DNA of 61,344 nt, taken from assembly GCA_031263865.1 (NCBI GenBank), contig JAISEY010000003.1, positions 1 through 61,344 on the forward strand, in the 5' to 3' direction. Of this stretch, positions 21,198-31,915 are shown piece after piece. The notes beneath the pieces were generated by a model. That model ran no database searches. It had not been told where the DNA came from and saw nothing but the letters and a program-made list of their open reading frames with translations. The translations under genes were made by a program, and so were the position numbers. The stretch comes from Endomicrobium sp. (GTDB taxonomy: Bacteria > Elusimicrobiota > Endomicrobiia > Endomicrobiales > Endomicrobiaceae). Positions within the stretch are counted from its first letter, which is position 1. Each line of letters begins with the position of its first letter.

Positions 21198-22391
21198 ATG
21201 AACATATCAGAAAGAGTAAAATCAATAAAAGAATCACCAACTTTAGCAATTAATAGTAAAGCTAAAGAACTTAAACAAAGAGGTATAGATATAATAAATT
21301 TTTGTATAGGTGAACCAGATTTTGATACTCCAAAAAACATTAAAGACTACGCTATATCATCAATAAAAAATGGATTTACTAAATATTGTCCTGTAACTGG
21401 GACATCAGAGATAAAAAAAGCAATAATAAATAAATTTAAAAAAGATAATTCAATTTTATATAAAGAAAATGAAATTATAATATCAAATGGAGCAAAGCAT
21501 TCTATTTACAATATTTTTCAATCAATAATAAATGTTGGGGATGAGGTTATAGTATTTGCACCATATTGGGTATCATATATAGATATTATTGTTCTTTCTG
21601 GAGGAATTCCAGTTATAATAGAAACAACAGACAAAAATAATTTTAAAATAAATAATGATGATATAGAAAAAAAAATAACAAAGAATACAAAAGCAATTAT
21701 AATAAATTCTCCATCAAATCCAACAGGAATGACTTATTCTACTGAAGAACTTAAAATTATTGTTAAAATATGTAAAAAGTACAATATTTTTGTTATATCA
21801 GATGATATATATGAAAGAATTATATATGATAATAATAAATTTATATCAATTTTAAATATAGATCAAAATATTAAAGATAAAACACTTATAGTAAATGGAG
21901 TTTCGAAAACTTATTCAATGACTGGTTGGAGGTTAGGATATACTGCTGGTCATAGAGATATAATCGCAGCTATGGCAAAAATACAAAGTCAATCAACTAC
22001 ATGTGTATCATCAATTTCAATTAAAGCTTCATCTGAAGCTTTAAGTGGAACTCAAGAATATGTAAAACATATGGTACAGGAATTTGAAAAACGAAGAAAT
22101 TATATATTCAAAGAATTATCAAAGATAAGTGGAATATCATGTAAAAAACCAAATGGATCGTTTTATGTATTTCCTAATATCGTAAATTTTATTAATAAAT
22201 CATTCAATGGTAATAAAATAAAAAATGATATTGATTTATCAAATTATTTGCTTGACACAGCGAATATTGCTGTTATACCAGGATCAGCTTTTGGTGCAAA
22301 TAAACATATAAGATTGTCTTTTGCAACATCCATTCCAATAATATCTGAAGGTATAAAAAGATTAAAATCAGCATTGATGTTACTAAAATAA
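21198..22391 (+). CDS. aspC: Class I aspartate/aromatic aminotransferase
   Basis: PLP enzyme of the fold-type I aminotransferase family, about 397 residues. Recognised features are FCIGEPDFDTP, the Y in GFTKYCPVTG, NSPSNPTG, SDDIYER, the PLP lysine in NGVSKTYSMTGWRLGY and the carboxylate-binding arginine in IRLSFA. It likely interconverts aspartate and oxaloacetate with glutamate and 2-oxoglutarate, though related aminotransferases look alike. The ATG at 21198 begins the conserved MNISERVKSI. A TATAAT at 21180-21185 is so close that the leader would be only a few bases long. It is divergent from rplU. Confidence 0.92.
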   Translation: MNISERVKSIKESPTLAINSKAKELKQRGIDIINFCIGEPDFDTPKNIKDYAISSIKNGFTKYCPVTGTSEIKKAIINKFKKDNSILYKENEIIISNGAKHSIYNIFQSIINVGDEVIVFAPYWVSYIDIIVLSGGIPVIIETTDKNNFKINNDDIEKKITKNTKAIIINSPSNPTGMTYSTEELKIIVKICKKYNIFVISDDIYERIIYDNNKFISILNIDQNIKDKTLIVNGVSKTYSMTGWRLGYTAGHRDIIAAMAKIQSQSTTCVSSISIKASSEALSGTQEYVKHMVQEFEKRRNYIFKELSKISGISCKKPNGSFYVFPNIVNFINKSFNGNKIKNDIDLSNYLLDTANIAVIPGSAFGANKHIRLSFATSIPIISEGIKRLKSALMLLK

Positions 22392-22403
22392 AACATTAAA
22401 AAC

Positions 22404-23666
22404 TCAAACATTATCAATTAAAATTGTTTTTTGTTTTTTTTCTTTCATATTTTTTACTAAAATTTTTTTATCTTTAAATTCATTAACAGCAAAAATAATA
22501 GTTTCTAAAACACCTATTTTATCGGCAAATTTCAACTGATCTGTTAATTTTTTATTTTCTATTGGACCAAAAACAGAAATATTTTTATTCCCAATAAATC
22601 CATTGTTCCTTATTTTTAATGCAAATTTAAAAGCTTCGTAAAAGAGTTTTTGATCAGAAACTGCTATAAAAATTTTTTTTGGATGAACAAAATCAATAAA
22701 TGAATTATTTTCAATATAAAGCAATAATCTTTCAACTCCAAAAGCAAACCCAACTGCAGGTGTTTTTCTCCCTCCAATATCTTTAATAAGATTGTCATAT
22801 CTTCCACCAGCAGCAATAGCATAATTATTAGAAACATCAGAATTTATATAAATTTCAAAAATAGTTTTTGTATAATAATCTAGTCCTCTTACAAGTTTAT
22901 TATCAATAACATAATTACATTTTATCTTGTCAAGTAATGATATAACAGAATTAAAATGATCATTGCAAACATTACATAAACTATTTAATATAATAGGAAT
23001 ATTAGAAAATTTACAAGAATCTATTTTACAATCAAGAAGTCTAAAAGGATTTTTCCCCAATCTGCTCATGCAATTTTCACAAAGAGATACGTTTTTATTT
23101 TTCATAATAAAATTAAAATATTTTAGTAAAACTTTACTAAATGCACCTCTGCAATTTTCACATCCCAAAGAATTTATATGAATAACAATATCATTTATAC
23201 CAACAGAATACATTAAATTTTTTGCTAACATAATAAGTTCAACATCAGCAGATGGAGATTCATTTCCATAATATTCAGCTCCTATTTGATTAAATTCTCT
23301 ATATCTACCAGACTGAGGCCTTTCATATCTAAACATTTCACCAATGTAAAAAAATTTGCATGAAGATTTAGAAGAATCAAATTTATGTTCAATAAAAGCC
23401 CTAGCTAATGATGCTGTTCCTTCAGGTCGTAATGCTAAAATTCTATTTTTTTTATCTTTAAATATGTACATTTCTTTTTCAACTACATCAGTAAAATCTC
23501 CTATTGAACGAGAAAACAAAGAAGCATCTTCAAACATAGGAGTCTTCATTTCATAAAATCCATATTTCATAAAAATATTTCTAACTTTCTGTTCTAATAA
23601 CCAAAGATTTATAGCATCTTGTCCAAAAATATCATGAGTTCCTCTTGGTGCTTTATAATTATTCAT
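22404..23666 (-). CDS. hisS: Histidyl-tRNA synthetase
   Basis: A 420-residue class II synthetase. Motif 2 (FRYERPQSGRYREFNQ), the HisRS-specific LVRGLDYYTKTIFE and motif 3 (AVGFAFGVERLL) are present, followed by a C-terminal anticodon-binding domain. Two CxxC pairs (CENCRG, CNVC) occur in the insertion domain. Its substrate, tRNA-His with G-1, is encoded at 61235. The start overlaps the DUF502 gene by 8 bases, implying co-transcription. Confidence 0.97.
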   Translation of the reverse strand: MNNYKAPRGTHDIFGQDAINLWLLEQKVRNIFMKYGFYEMKTPMFEDASLFSRSIGDFTDVVEKEMYIFKDKKNRILALRPEGTASLARAFIEHKFDSSKSSCKFFYIGEMFRYERPQSGRYREFNQIGAEYYGNESPSADVELIMLAKNLMYSVGINDIVIHINSLGCENCRGAFSKVLLKYFNFIMKNKNVSLCENCMSRLGKNPFRLLDCKIDSCKFSNIPIILNSLCNVCNDHFNSVISLLDKIKCNYVIDNKLVRGLDYYTKTIFEIYINSDVSNNYAIAAGGRYDNLIKDIGGRKTPAVGFAFGVERLLLYIENNSFIDFVHPKKIFIAVSDQKLFYEAFKFALKIRNNGFIGNKNISVFGPIENKKLTDQLKFADKIGVLETIIFAVNEFKDKKILVKNMKEKKQKTILIDNV

Positions 23667-24348
23667 GATTAATAAAATCTTCCTTTATTTTTAAATTATT
23701 ATTAGAAATGTTTTTCATATTAATAACTCCAGCTGATATTATAAATTTAAATGCTTGTTCCATAGTATAGTCGCTATATACAATATCTTTTTCTTCAAAC
23801 AACAATAAAAATCCAGTTGTTGGATTTGGAGTAGTTGGCATAAAAGCACATATATAATTTTTGTTGCATATTAGTTGCTTGCCAGTAGAAAATGCAATAC
23901 TATAAGTATATTCATTTGGATAGCGAACAAAAATAACTTTTTTAAAATTTTTTTTATCATTATTGCTAAAAATAAAACTTATAAACTGTTTTGCTGATGA
24001 ATATACTATGCCCAAAATTGGTAATTTTTTTAAAAATTTTTCAATAGAGTTTAAGATACTTTTACCAAAAACTCTGTTTGTAATAAAACCAAAAATAACA
24101 ACACACATAATAGATACAAAAAAACTCAATAATTTTATAACAATTCTGGCTAAATATGTATCTTTAACAAATTTGCTTATAATAGAAAAAGTAAAACTGC
24201 TTGCCCATTCAAAAATTATAGAAACAATAAAATACGTTACCCATATCGGTATTATAACAATCAAACCAGTAATTAAATATTTTTTTGTTAAGTTTTTTAT
24301 ATTATTGATTAAGTTTAAAATAGTTTTATTGTACTCTGACATTTTCAT
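23659..24348 (-). CDS. DUF502-family membrane protein
   Basis: A 229-residue protein with two strong hydrophobic segments: YLITGLIVIIPIWVTYFIVSIIF (residues about 19-41) and LLSFFVSIMCVVIFGFI. A soluble C-terminal part follows, containing PILGIVYSSAKQFISF and PTTPNPTTGFLL, which are hallmarks of the family. Its function is unknown. It overlaps the start of hisS by 8 bases. The third residue is an alternative start. Confidence 0.82.
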   Translation of the reverse strand: MKMSEYNKTILNLINNIKNLTKKYLITGLIVIIPIWVTYFIVSIIFEWASSFTFSIISKFVKDTYLARIVIKLLSFFVSIMCVVIFGFITNRVFGKSILNSIEKFLKKLPILGIVYSSAKQFISFIFSNNDKKNFKKVIFVRYPNEYTYSIAFSTGKQLICNKNYICAFMPTTPNPTTGFLLLFEEKDIVYSDYTMEQAFKFIISAGVINMKNISNNNLKIKEDFINHE

Positions 24349-24405
24349 TATAATTAAATACCATAAATCATTTTTTACATCATATGAATTATAATATTAT
24401 CAAAT

Positions 24406-24435
24406 TTGACATAAAAAAACAAAAAAGAATATAAT
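24406..24435 (+). promoter_or_regulatory. Sigma-70 promoter for PBP1A
   Basis: A perfect -35 TTGACA (24406-24411) and perfect -10 TATAAT (24430-24435) are separated by 18 bases. Start is expected near 24442, about 30 bases before the gene. It is one of the clearest promoters in the window. Confidence 0.75.
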
Positions 24436-24472
24436 TTAATTTATAATATAAAAACAAAAGATATAAAATATA

Positions 24473-26566
24473 ATGTTAAAAATAATAAAAATCTTTTTAA
24501 TATCATCAATAATAGTTGTATTTATTACTTGCTTATTTATAAATTTTTCAAAAAAAATTATAAATAATCTACAGGACATACATCAACTTGAGAATTATAT
24601 ACCAAATTTATCAACAAAAATTTATGATAAAAATAATAACTTAATAGCAGAAATTTGTGATGAAAAGCGTTCGTTCATATCAATAAATGAAATACCAGAT
24701 ATATTGCAAAAAGCATTTATATCAATAGAAGACAATAATTTTTTTAATCATTGGGGAATTTCAATAAAATCTAGCACACGTGCTTTAATTAAAATATTAT
24801 TAACATGGAAAATTTCAGAAGGTGGATCAACAATATCTCAACAACTTACAAAAACAATATTTTTAAATCGTAAAAAAACATTAATTAGGAAAATAAAAGA
24901 AGCTTTTTTAACTATACAACTCGAAAAAAACTATTCAAAAAAAGAAATTTTACAACTTTATATGAATCAAATTTATTTTGGTAATGGAGCATATGGAGTA
25001 CAAGCAGCTGCAAAAACGTATTTTAATAAAAATGTACAAGATTTAAGTATTTCTGAATGTGCAACAATTGCTGCAATTCCAAAATCACCAAATTATTATA
25101 ATCCACTAAAAAATATAAATGAATCAACTAAAAGAAGAAATTTAGTATTATCAAAGATGAAAAAATTTGGATATATTACAAACAAACAAAAAAAAAATGC
25201 AATAAAAGAAAATATTAAAATAATAGAAACAAATAATTTAACATCTTATAAAAATGGATTATATTTTATAGAACTTATAAAAATGACACTTGAAAATAAA
25301 TATGGACCAGATATTATGAAGTCAGGTATTTCAATTTATACAACATTAGACATTAAAGCACAAAAAGCTGCTGAGAAAGCAGTAGAAGAAATATTATCAA
25401 AATTTGATGAAAATATGAAACAAAATTTTTTTGAAAAAAACAAAAAACCATTTACAAAAGTACAATGTGCATTAATAGCAATTGATCCAATTGACGGAGC
25501 AATAAGAGCAATGGTTGGTGGACGTGATTTTAGAGAATCTCAATTTAACAGAGCAACACAAGCAAAAAGACAAGCTGGATCGATATTTAAACCACTACTA
25601 TATCTTTCAGCTATAGAGTACGGGTTAACTCCTGCAACAATTCTTAATGATAAACCAATGATATTCTTATATAATGGTAAATCATGGAATTTATTTTCAA
25701 GAAATGTTTCAGACTTAAAAACACTAACAGAAATTATACCAGAAAAAAGTTTAACAGACACAAAAAAAATATGGATCCCTAAAAATTATAGTAATAAATA
25801 TAATGGACAAATAGCTTTAGGAGCAGCTCTTGCTTTATCAATAAATACATGTGCTATTGAAACAATTATGGAAATAACACCAAAGAATGTAATAGAAACT
25901 GCAAAAAAGCTTGGATTGACAACTGATATGACAGATTCATTTTCATTAGCCCTTGGATCTAATGATATAATTTTACAAGAAATTGTTTCAGCTTTTTCTG
26001 TTTTTGCATCTGGTGGCATAAAATCAATTCCATACGCAATAATAAAAATAGTAGATAGAAATAATAAAATTATTGAACAGAAAATACCAGAACAAGATGA
26101 AATATTGTCACAACAGATTTCTTTTATTATTACAAATATGTTAAAAAATACAGTTGAAAAAGGAACTGCAAAATGTGCAAAAAATCTTGGAAGACCATGT
26201 GCTGCAAAAACAGGGACAACAAATAAATCAAAAGATGTATGGTTTGTAGGTTATACTCCTCAAATTGTTGCAGGTGTATGGGTCGGATACGATGACAGAT
26301 CTATTAGTTTAGGTGATAGAGTAACAGGTAGTTCATTAGCTTGCCCAATTTGGACAAATTTTATGAAAGAAACTTTAAATAAAGAAAAAATATTAAATTT
26401 TACAGAACCAGATGGAATAGAATTAGCATTAGTTAATTCTAAAATTAAATCTAAATTATCAAACAATGATAATATATTGGTTTTATTAGAAGCCTTTAAA
26501 CATGGGACAGTACCAAAATCAAACAATATTGTCTTAAGTGATTATTCTAATCTTTATAATTCATAA
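24473..26566 (+). CDS. Penicillin-binding protein 1A (bifunctional transglycosylase/transpeptidase)
   Basis: A 697-residue peptidoglycan synthase anchored by an N-terminal membrane helix (residues about 4-24). The GT51 transglycosylase domain has E86 in SIEDNNFFNHWG, GGSTISQQLTK and NQIYFGNGAYGV. The transpeptidase domain has the nucleophile S370 in SIFK, S456-I-N and K579-T-G-T. All catalytic motifs are intact, so the organism builds cross-linked peptidoglycan. The last 13 bases overlap the convergent radical-SAM gene. No Shine-Dalgarno sequence is visible. Confidence 0.95.
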   Translation: MLKIIKIFLISSIIVVFITCLFINFSKKIINNLQDIHQLENYIPNLSTKIYDKNNNLIAEICDEKRSFISINEIPDILQKAFISIEDNNFFNHWGISIKSSTRALIKILLTWKISEGGSTISQQLTKTIFLNRKKTLIRKIKEAFLTIQLEKNYSKKEILQLYMNQIYFGNGAYGVQAAAKTYFNKNVQDLSISECATIAAIPKSPNYYNPLKNINESTKRRNLVLSKMKKFGYITNKQKKNAIKENIKIIETNNLTSYKNGLYFIELIKMTLENKYGPDIMKSGISIYTTLDIKAQKAAEKAVEEILSKFDENMKQNFFEKNKKPFTKVQCALIAIDPIDGAIRAMVGGRDFRESQFNRATQAKRQAGSIFKPLLYLSAIEYGLTPATILNDKPMIFLYNGKSWNLFSRNVSDLKTLTEIIPEKSLTDTKKIWIPKNYSNKYNGQIALGAALALSINTCAIETIMEITPKNVIETAKKLGLTTDMTDSFSLALGSNDIILQEIVSAFSVFASGGIKSIPYAIIKIVDRNNKIIEQKIPEQDEILSQQISFIITNMLKNTVEKGTAKCAKNLGRPCAAKTGTTNKSKDVWFVGYTPQIVAGVWVGYDDRSISLGDRVTGSSLACPIWTNFMKETLNKEKILNFTEPDGIELALVNSKIKSKLSNNDNILVLLEAFKHGTVPKSNNIVLSDYSNLYNS

Positions 26567-29022
26567 GTTATTCCATTTTTTGTTTCAATATACATACCTA
26601 CTCTTTCTATTAAATATTCATATTTATTAAATTTTTTTTTATTAATTTCAAATATTTTTTCTAAAAATATTTCAGGATTTATATTTTTATTTTTTTCAAA
26701 ACAAAGTTGTAAATTTAATATTTGACTTTCAATATAAATTTTTTTTATTATAGGAATAATATTTATTTCATTAATTTTATTGTTTTTTATTTTTTTTATT
26801 AAAACTTTCTTATAGGACATGAATCTATTAATGTCTTTTTGAATTATATTTATATTCCTTATTTTATATTTAACAACATTTATTAAAGTATCTATTGAAG
26901 GAAAAGACAATGGTATTCTATTAATAGTTATAAGTTTGAACCCATGAGGTAACAGATTCAAAAGTTTATTTTTTATATCTTTAATGTCTATCTTTTTAAT
27001 AAAATATAATTCAAAATATTCACTAGAACTTTCATGACCTAAATGTAATGGTGGACCATAAGACAATTTAATTTTACTATTAAAACCACATGTAAATGCA
27101 ACAGGAAGATTAGACATTCTAAAAATTCTTTTAAAAATTTCAACTTGTTCTAAATGTGATACAAATTTAATAATTCCTTTTTTTGAAAATTTAAATATTA
27201 AACGCATAACTGGTTGTTTGTTATAAAAATTTTTTTTATTTATATTTTTAACACATAAATTATTATTAAAAATAAAAGTTTTATTAACTGCAGATTCTTT
27301 TTTATTTATAGCAAATATGTAATCATCATATAATTTTTTCTTTGACATTCCAAAATACAAATGATCCCAAGGTAATATCTCATTATAAAATCTATCTCTA
27401 TATAGATAAAAATTAAAATCTAATTCACTCTCATTAAAAACATCATTCCATATTTCATAATTAAATTTATCATCCCATTGATCGAATCTTGCTCCTTTAA
27501 TCCATGCCTTATAAATAATATTAGACAAACGTCTGTCTCCTCTTGCGATTAATGATTCTACAATATTAGATTTACGATTATTTATTTTGATATTTGCAGG
27601 AAGAGATTTTAATAAGTAACTAATTTTTTTGTTAATTTCATTAATGTTATCCATTTTTGTCCATTGAAAAGCGGTATGTGCTTTTGGAATAAAAGGAGAT
27701 ATCGTAATTGTAAAATTTAACCCATTTAATTGTTTTTTCATAGTTTTTATTAATTTTTCTATACAAATTATATCATTATGAGTTTCAGTTGGAAGCCCTA
27801 TCATAAAATAAAGTTTTATAACTTTCCATCCCATAAATTTCGCTGCAGATATTGTTTCAAATATTTGTTTTTCAGAAAGATATTTTCCTATAACATTTCG
27901 CAATCTATTTGAACCAGCTTCAATTGCAAATGTAAGAGTTGGTTTTTTTTTATTATTTATACGTTCCATTATTTTTAGAGATCGTTTATTACATCTCAAA
28001 GATGGGATTGAAATATTAAAATTAGTTTTTTTGCATAAATTATTTATCTTAATCAATAAATCATCTAAAAATTCATAATCACTACATGAAAGCGAAGACA
28101 AAGAAATTTCTTCAAATCCTGTCAATTCAAGTCCTTTTTTTATAGAACTAATTGTTTTTTTTATAGATCTTTGTCTCCAAGGACTATAATATCTTGCAGC
28201 TTGACAAAAGCGACACTTACCTAAACAACCTCTTGTAATTTCAACACTTAATCTATTATGAATAGTTTTAATAAAAGGGACTATCCTAGTTTTTGGAGCA
28301 TATATATATTCGAAATTGCTACATTTTTTATTTATTATACTTTTTGCATGTTTGAACAACGGTATAATTTCTTTTATTGTGTTATCATCATTATATTTTA
28401 CATCATAAAAAGAAGGTATATATACTCCATCAATAAATGATAATTTTTCTAATGTTTCCCTTCTAGTACAACCATCTCTTTTAGATTTCTTACATATATT
28501 AATTATTTCAACTATTACATCTTCGCCATCACCAATAACAAACATGTCAAAAAAATCACAAAATGGTTCTGGATTTGTTAAAGCAGGACCGCCAGCAATT
28601 ATTATTGGATCATATTTTCCTCTATCCTTAGAAAAAATTGGTATATTTGATAAATCAAGAATATTTATTATATTAGTCCCAACTAACTCACATTGTATTG
28701 TAAAACCTAAAATATCAAATTTTCTTAACTCAGTTTTTGTTTCTAAAGAAAATAAATTTAAATTATTTTTTCTTAAAATATTTTCCATGTCAACACCCGG
28801 TGAAAATACTCTTTCACAACGTGCAAGTCTTTTTTCATTAATTAAATGATAAAGAATTTCAATTCCTAAATTTGATGCTCCTATTTCATATATGTCAGGA
28901 AAACATAATACTATTGAAAAATCATATTTAACATTAAAATTATAAGAATTTAATTCATGATTTATATATCTTGCTGGTTTCTGTACTAAATTTAATACAG
29001 AATTGATTTGTGCTTTCTTCAT
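26554..29022 (-). CDS. TIGR03960-type radical-SAM protein fused to a TIGR03936/DUF2344 domain
   Basis: An 822-residue protein. The N-terminal B12-binding-like region (SIVLCFPDIYEIGASNLG) precedes a radical-SAM core whose FeS motif is CLGKCRFC in EITRGCLGKCRFCQAARYYSP. The C-terminal part (LIFKFSKKGIIKFVSHLEQVEIF...SYGPPLHLGHESSSEYF) is the DUF2344/TIGR03936 domain, often a separate protein but commonly fused like this. The family is widespread in anaerobes, often near ribosome- or tRNA-related genes. To my knowledge the substrate is not established. Start supported by TTTGGAG 5 bases upstream. Confidence 0.88.
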   Translation of the reverse strand: MKKAQINSVLNLVQKPARYINHELNSYNFNVKYDFSIVLCFPDIYEIGASNLGIEILYHLINEKRLARCERVFSPGVDMENILRKNNLNLFSLETKTELRKFDILGFTIQCELVGTNIINILDLSNIPIFSKDRGKYDPIIIAGGPALTNPEPFCDFFDMFVIGDGEDVIVEIINICKKSKRDGCTRRETLEKLSFIDGVYIPSFYDVKYNDDNTIKEIIPLFKHAKSIINKKCSNFEYIYAPKTRIVPFIKTIHNRLSVEITRGCLGKCRFCQAARYYSPWRQRSIKKTISSIKKGLELTGFEEISLSSLSCSDYEFLDDLLIKINNLCKKTNFNISIPSLRCNKRSLKIMERINNKKKPTLTFAIEAGSNRLRNVIGKYLSEKQIFETISAAKFMGWKVIKLYFMIGLPTETHNDIICIEKLIKTMKKQLNGLNFTITISPFIPKAHTAFQWTKMDNINEINKKISYLLKSLPANIKINNRKSNIVESLIARGDRRLSNIIYKAWIKGARFDQWDDKFNYEIWNDVFNESELDFNFYLYRDRFYNEILPWDHLYFGMSKKKLYDDYIFAINKKESAVNKTFIFNNNLCVKNINKKNFYNKQPVMRLIFKFSKKGIIKFVSHLEQVEIFKRIFRMSNLPVAFTCGFNSKIKLSYGPPLHLGHESSSEYFELYFIKKIDIKDIKNKLLNLLPHGFKLITINRIPLSFPSIDTLINVVKYKIRNINIIQKDINRFMSYKKVLIKKIKNNKINEINIIPIIKKIYIESQILNLQLCFEKNKNINPEIFLEKIFEINKKKFNKYEYLIERVGMYIETKNGITYEL

Positions 29023-29107
29023 AAATCTCCAAAATATACAATTACATACAAAAAACTACATAAATTATCTTTCAAATAAGATAAATAATAATACATAAAA
29101 CATTCAA

Positions 29108-31906
29108 TTATCTACACATATAAAAATACTCACAAATACTACATTTAATTCTATCATCAGCATAAAATTCAAAATATTCTTCATTGTTTATTTCATAAAT
29201 TAATGTTTTCAAAACATTAATACATTCATTATAAATATCATTTAACATTGGGAACATAACAATTTTTATTTTTTTTATATCATAAATACCACAAGAAGCA
29301 ATAAATCCTGTATTTTTTTCAAAAACATATTTATATAATGGCAATTGCAAAGAATTTATTGCTTTTCTTATATTCTGCCTTTTATAATCGCGTTTCATTA
29401 TATCAAAAAATTTTTTATTAATAATATTATTTACATACCCAGTCTTATAATCAAATATAGTATAAGTATTATTAATAATATCTATTCTATCAATTATGCA
29501 ACATAAATTATATTCTTCTTTCAATTTTGTTTCAATTTTAGAAATATATTTTTTTTCACAGGCATATATAGTTTCAAAAGTTCTTAAATTTTCATAATGC
29601 AAAATGTTTTGCATTTTATATGTCAAAATTTTTTTAATCATAAAAAAATCTTCTCTAAAATTAAAAAAAACAGATTTCTTTAATTTTTCATTAAGTTTCA
29701 TAAAATAAAATTTTTTAAAATCTAAGGATTTTATTTTATCATTATCAAGTTTTTCATGAAATACTTCCATTAAAAAATTATGCACAAAAATTCCTATATC
29801 AAGATTTAAAATATCATCTGATATTTGTTTTGTTTCAAAAACTTTAAGAACATATTTATAATAAAACTTCAATTTACAATTTAAATACGTATCTATTTTT
29901 GTATATGTGTAGAACATATTTTTAAGATATTTTTTTATATCTTTTGTTTTCAAAAATTTTTTTTTTGTTTTAAAATTTACAAAAAAATTTGGCACAATAA
30001 ATTTTGTTATTTTTATAGAATTCAAATCTTTATTTTTTAATTGGTTATCCCAAATAATTTTTTCTAAAAATCTACTCTTTTCATATTTGTCATCATCTAA
30101 AAAAATTAAATTTAGAGTTTTTGAACAACTAACAAGTCTATCAAAATGGTATTTTTGTATTTCATAATCTTTTTTTGTTATATAAATTCCAAGTGAATAC
30201 ATTATATTTTTTGGAATAAGAGCATAATCTTTTTTCATCATAGGTATTGCAGAATCATTCATATTAGCAATAAAAACATTATCAAAAGTAATATTTCTTG
30301 ATTCCAAGAAACCTAAAATTTGTAATCCTTTAACAGAAGAACCAGGCAAAACTATATTTTTATCATTTATCATTTTTTTAAAAATATAAAATATTTCATC
30401 ATTGTTCATTTTTTCTGTTGAAATATTACCAGTTTTCATCTCTTCAGATATAGAATATAATATTTTAATAGCTTCAATATTTGATGGATATTTTTTAATA
30501 ATACTTAATTTATATATTTTTTTTAAAAAAAAACATAAAATTTCAGATAATTTAAATAAAGTATCTATTTTTTCCCAAACAATAAAAAAATCATTAAAAA
30601 TCTCTATTAAAATATTAACTATTTTTTTATTATCAATATATTCATAAGCTTCATAAATTAAAGTATTGTCTATTTCATGAATTAAATTATTATTATAAAT
30701 AATATCAGATAACAAAACAAACATTTTACCACTTAAACAGTTTTTTGAATATTGATTTAACATTTTTTCAACATTGTTAGAAATGATTTTAGATATATTT
30801 TTTTTATTAAAAAATATCATATTCTTAAAAAATTGATTATTAAAAATTGCTATTATACTTTTACTATTATAAAAATTTTTTTTTCTTAATAATTGTGCAT
30901 CTATAATTGAAAAAATCATTGTTAATATAGGTATTTTACATATAGGATATCCTACTGAAATATTATAATTATTTGTAATCATAGAAATTTCAGATTCAAT
31001 AGATTGAATAACATTTGAATCTGGAACAACAATAATAGTTTTATCTAAATCTTTTTTTTTATAAGAACTAATTATATTCCTAATTAAAGCTCCTTGAGAC
31101 TGAGAATCATATACAGAATATATATTCAAATTATATTTGTTTTTTATATCTTTTATAATTGGAATTTGTTCTCCAAAAAATGCATATATTTCTTTCAATG
31201 TTTCATATTTTTTAGGATCTCCTTGAATAAAAATAGTAATTTTCCCAATTGAATAAATTTTTTTGAAAATTTTTAATTCTGTTTTATATAAATAAAATGG
31301 AGCAACTAAAATTATTTCATCAAAATCTTCTACAAATTTTTCATCAAATATATAAGATGCTTTTAAAAAATTATAACCATCTGTAGTATTGTTTGTTTTT
31401 TCTAAATTATTATGAAAAATATTCCTTATTTCAAAAATATTTTTCAATAATTTATTTATAAATTCAGGAACATCATATCCTATTTCAGCATTTAAACTTA
31501 AAAATTTAAGTCTTTTTTCTGGAACATCTTCAAAATCCAATTGTTCAATAAAAGAAAAAATTTCAAACCCCCATTCAATAAAATTTTTAAATGAAGAAAT
31601 TTCATTTAAAAGTTGTGGAAATTTATCTTTAATAATTTTATACAACATAAACACAATTTCTAGAGTTGATGATTTTCTAAGATTAGTATGATCAAAAATT
31701 AATTTATCAATAAAATCATTATGTGTAAAAAAATATGGTGGAAAAAAAGATTTATTATATTTCTCTGCTAATTTTTTTTTAAAAAATAAAAAAGGCCTTT
31801 TACCTCCACATATTAAAGCAATTTTATTTTTAGATTTAAAAACATAATCAGAAACAATATCAATTATATCTTCATTAATATTTATATTTATAATTTTTTT
31901 TGACAT
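29108..31906 (-). CDS. AddB-like helicase-nuclease subunit with FeS-type PD-(D/E)XK domain
   Basis: A 932-residue partner of the AddA-like helicase encoded just upstream (9-base gap). The N-terminal half is an inactivated UvrD-type helicase fold: the Walker A position reads ALICGGKRPFLFF and has no GxxGxGKT. The C-terminal nuclease has a conserved histidine (GIFVHNF), the acidic pair in IIDRID and FDYKTG, and QLPLYKY. The four cysteines of an AddB-like FeS clasp are also present (C in TYLNCKLKFYY, then CSICEYFYMC at the extreme C terminus). It likely processes double-strand DNA ends for recombination. The lack of Walker A resembles versions seen in some Bacteroidota-like lineages. Confidence 0.85.
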   Translation of the reverse strand: MSKKIINININEDIIDIVSDYVFKSKNKIALICGGKRPFLFFKKKLAEKYNKSFFPPYFFTHNDFIDKLIFDHTNLRKSSTLEIVFMLYKIIKDKFPQLLNEISSFKNFIEWGFEIFSFIEQLDFEDVPEKRLKFLSLNAEIGYDVPEFINKLLKNIFEIRNIFHNNLEKTNNTTDGYNFLKASYIFDEKFVEDFDEIILVAPFYLYKTELKIFKKIYSIGKITIFIQGDPKKYETLKEIYAFFGEQIPIIKDIKNKYNLNIYSVYDSQSQGALIRNIISSYKKKDLDKTIIVVPDSNVIQSIESEISMITNNYNISVGYPICKIPILTMIFSIIDAQLLRKKNFYNSKSIIAIFNNQFFKNMIFFNKKNISKIISNNVEKMLNQYSKNCLSGKMFVLLSDIIYNNNLIHEIDNTLIYEAYEYIDNKKIVNILIEIFNDFFIVWEKIDTLFKLSEILCFFLKKIYKLSIIKKYPSNIEAIKILYSISEEMKTGNISTEKMNNDEIFYIFKKMINDKNIVLPGSSVKGLQILGFLESRNITFDNVFIANMNDSAIPMMKKDYALIPKNIMYSLGIYITKKDYEIQKYHFDRLVSCSKTLNLIFLDDDKYEKSRFLEKIIWDNQLKNKDLNSIKITKFIVPNFFVNFKTKKKFLKTKDIKKYLKNMFYTYTKIDTYLNCKLKFYYKYVLKVFETKQISDDILNLDIGIFVHNFLMEVFHEKLDNDKIKSLDFKKFYFMKLNEKLKKSVFFNFREDFFMIKKILTYKMQNILHYENLRTFETIYACEKKYISKIETKLKEEYNLCCIIDRIDIINNTYTIFDYKTGYVNNIINKKFFDIMKRDYKRQNIRKAINSLQLPLYKYVFEKNTGFIASCGIYDIKKIKIVMFPMLNDIYNECINVLKTLIYEINNEEYFEFYADDRIKCSICEYFYMCR

Positions 31907-31915
31907 AATATATAA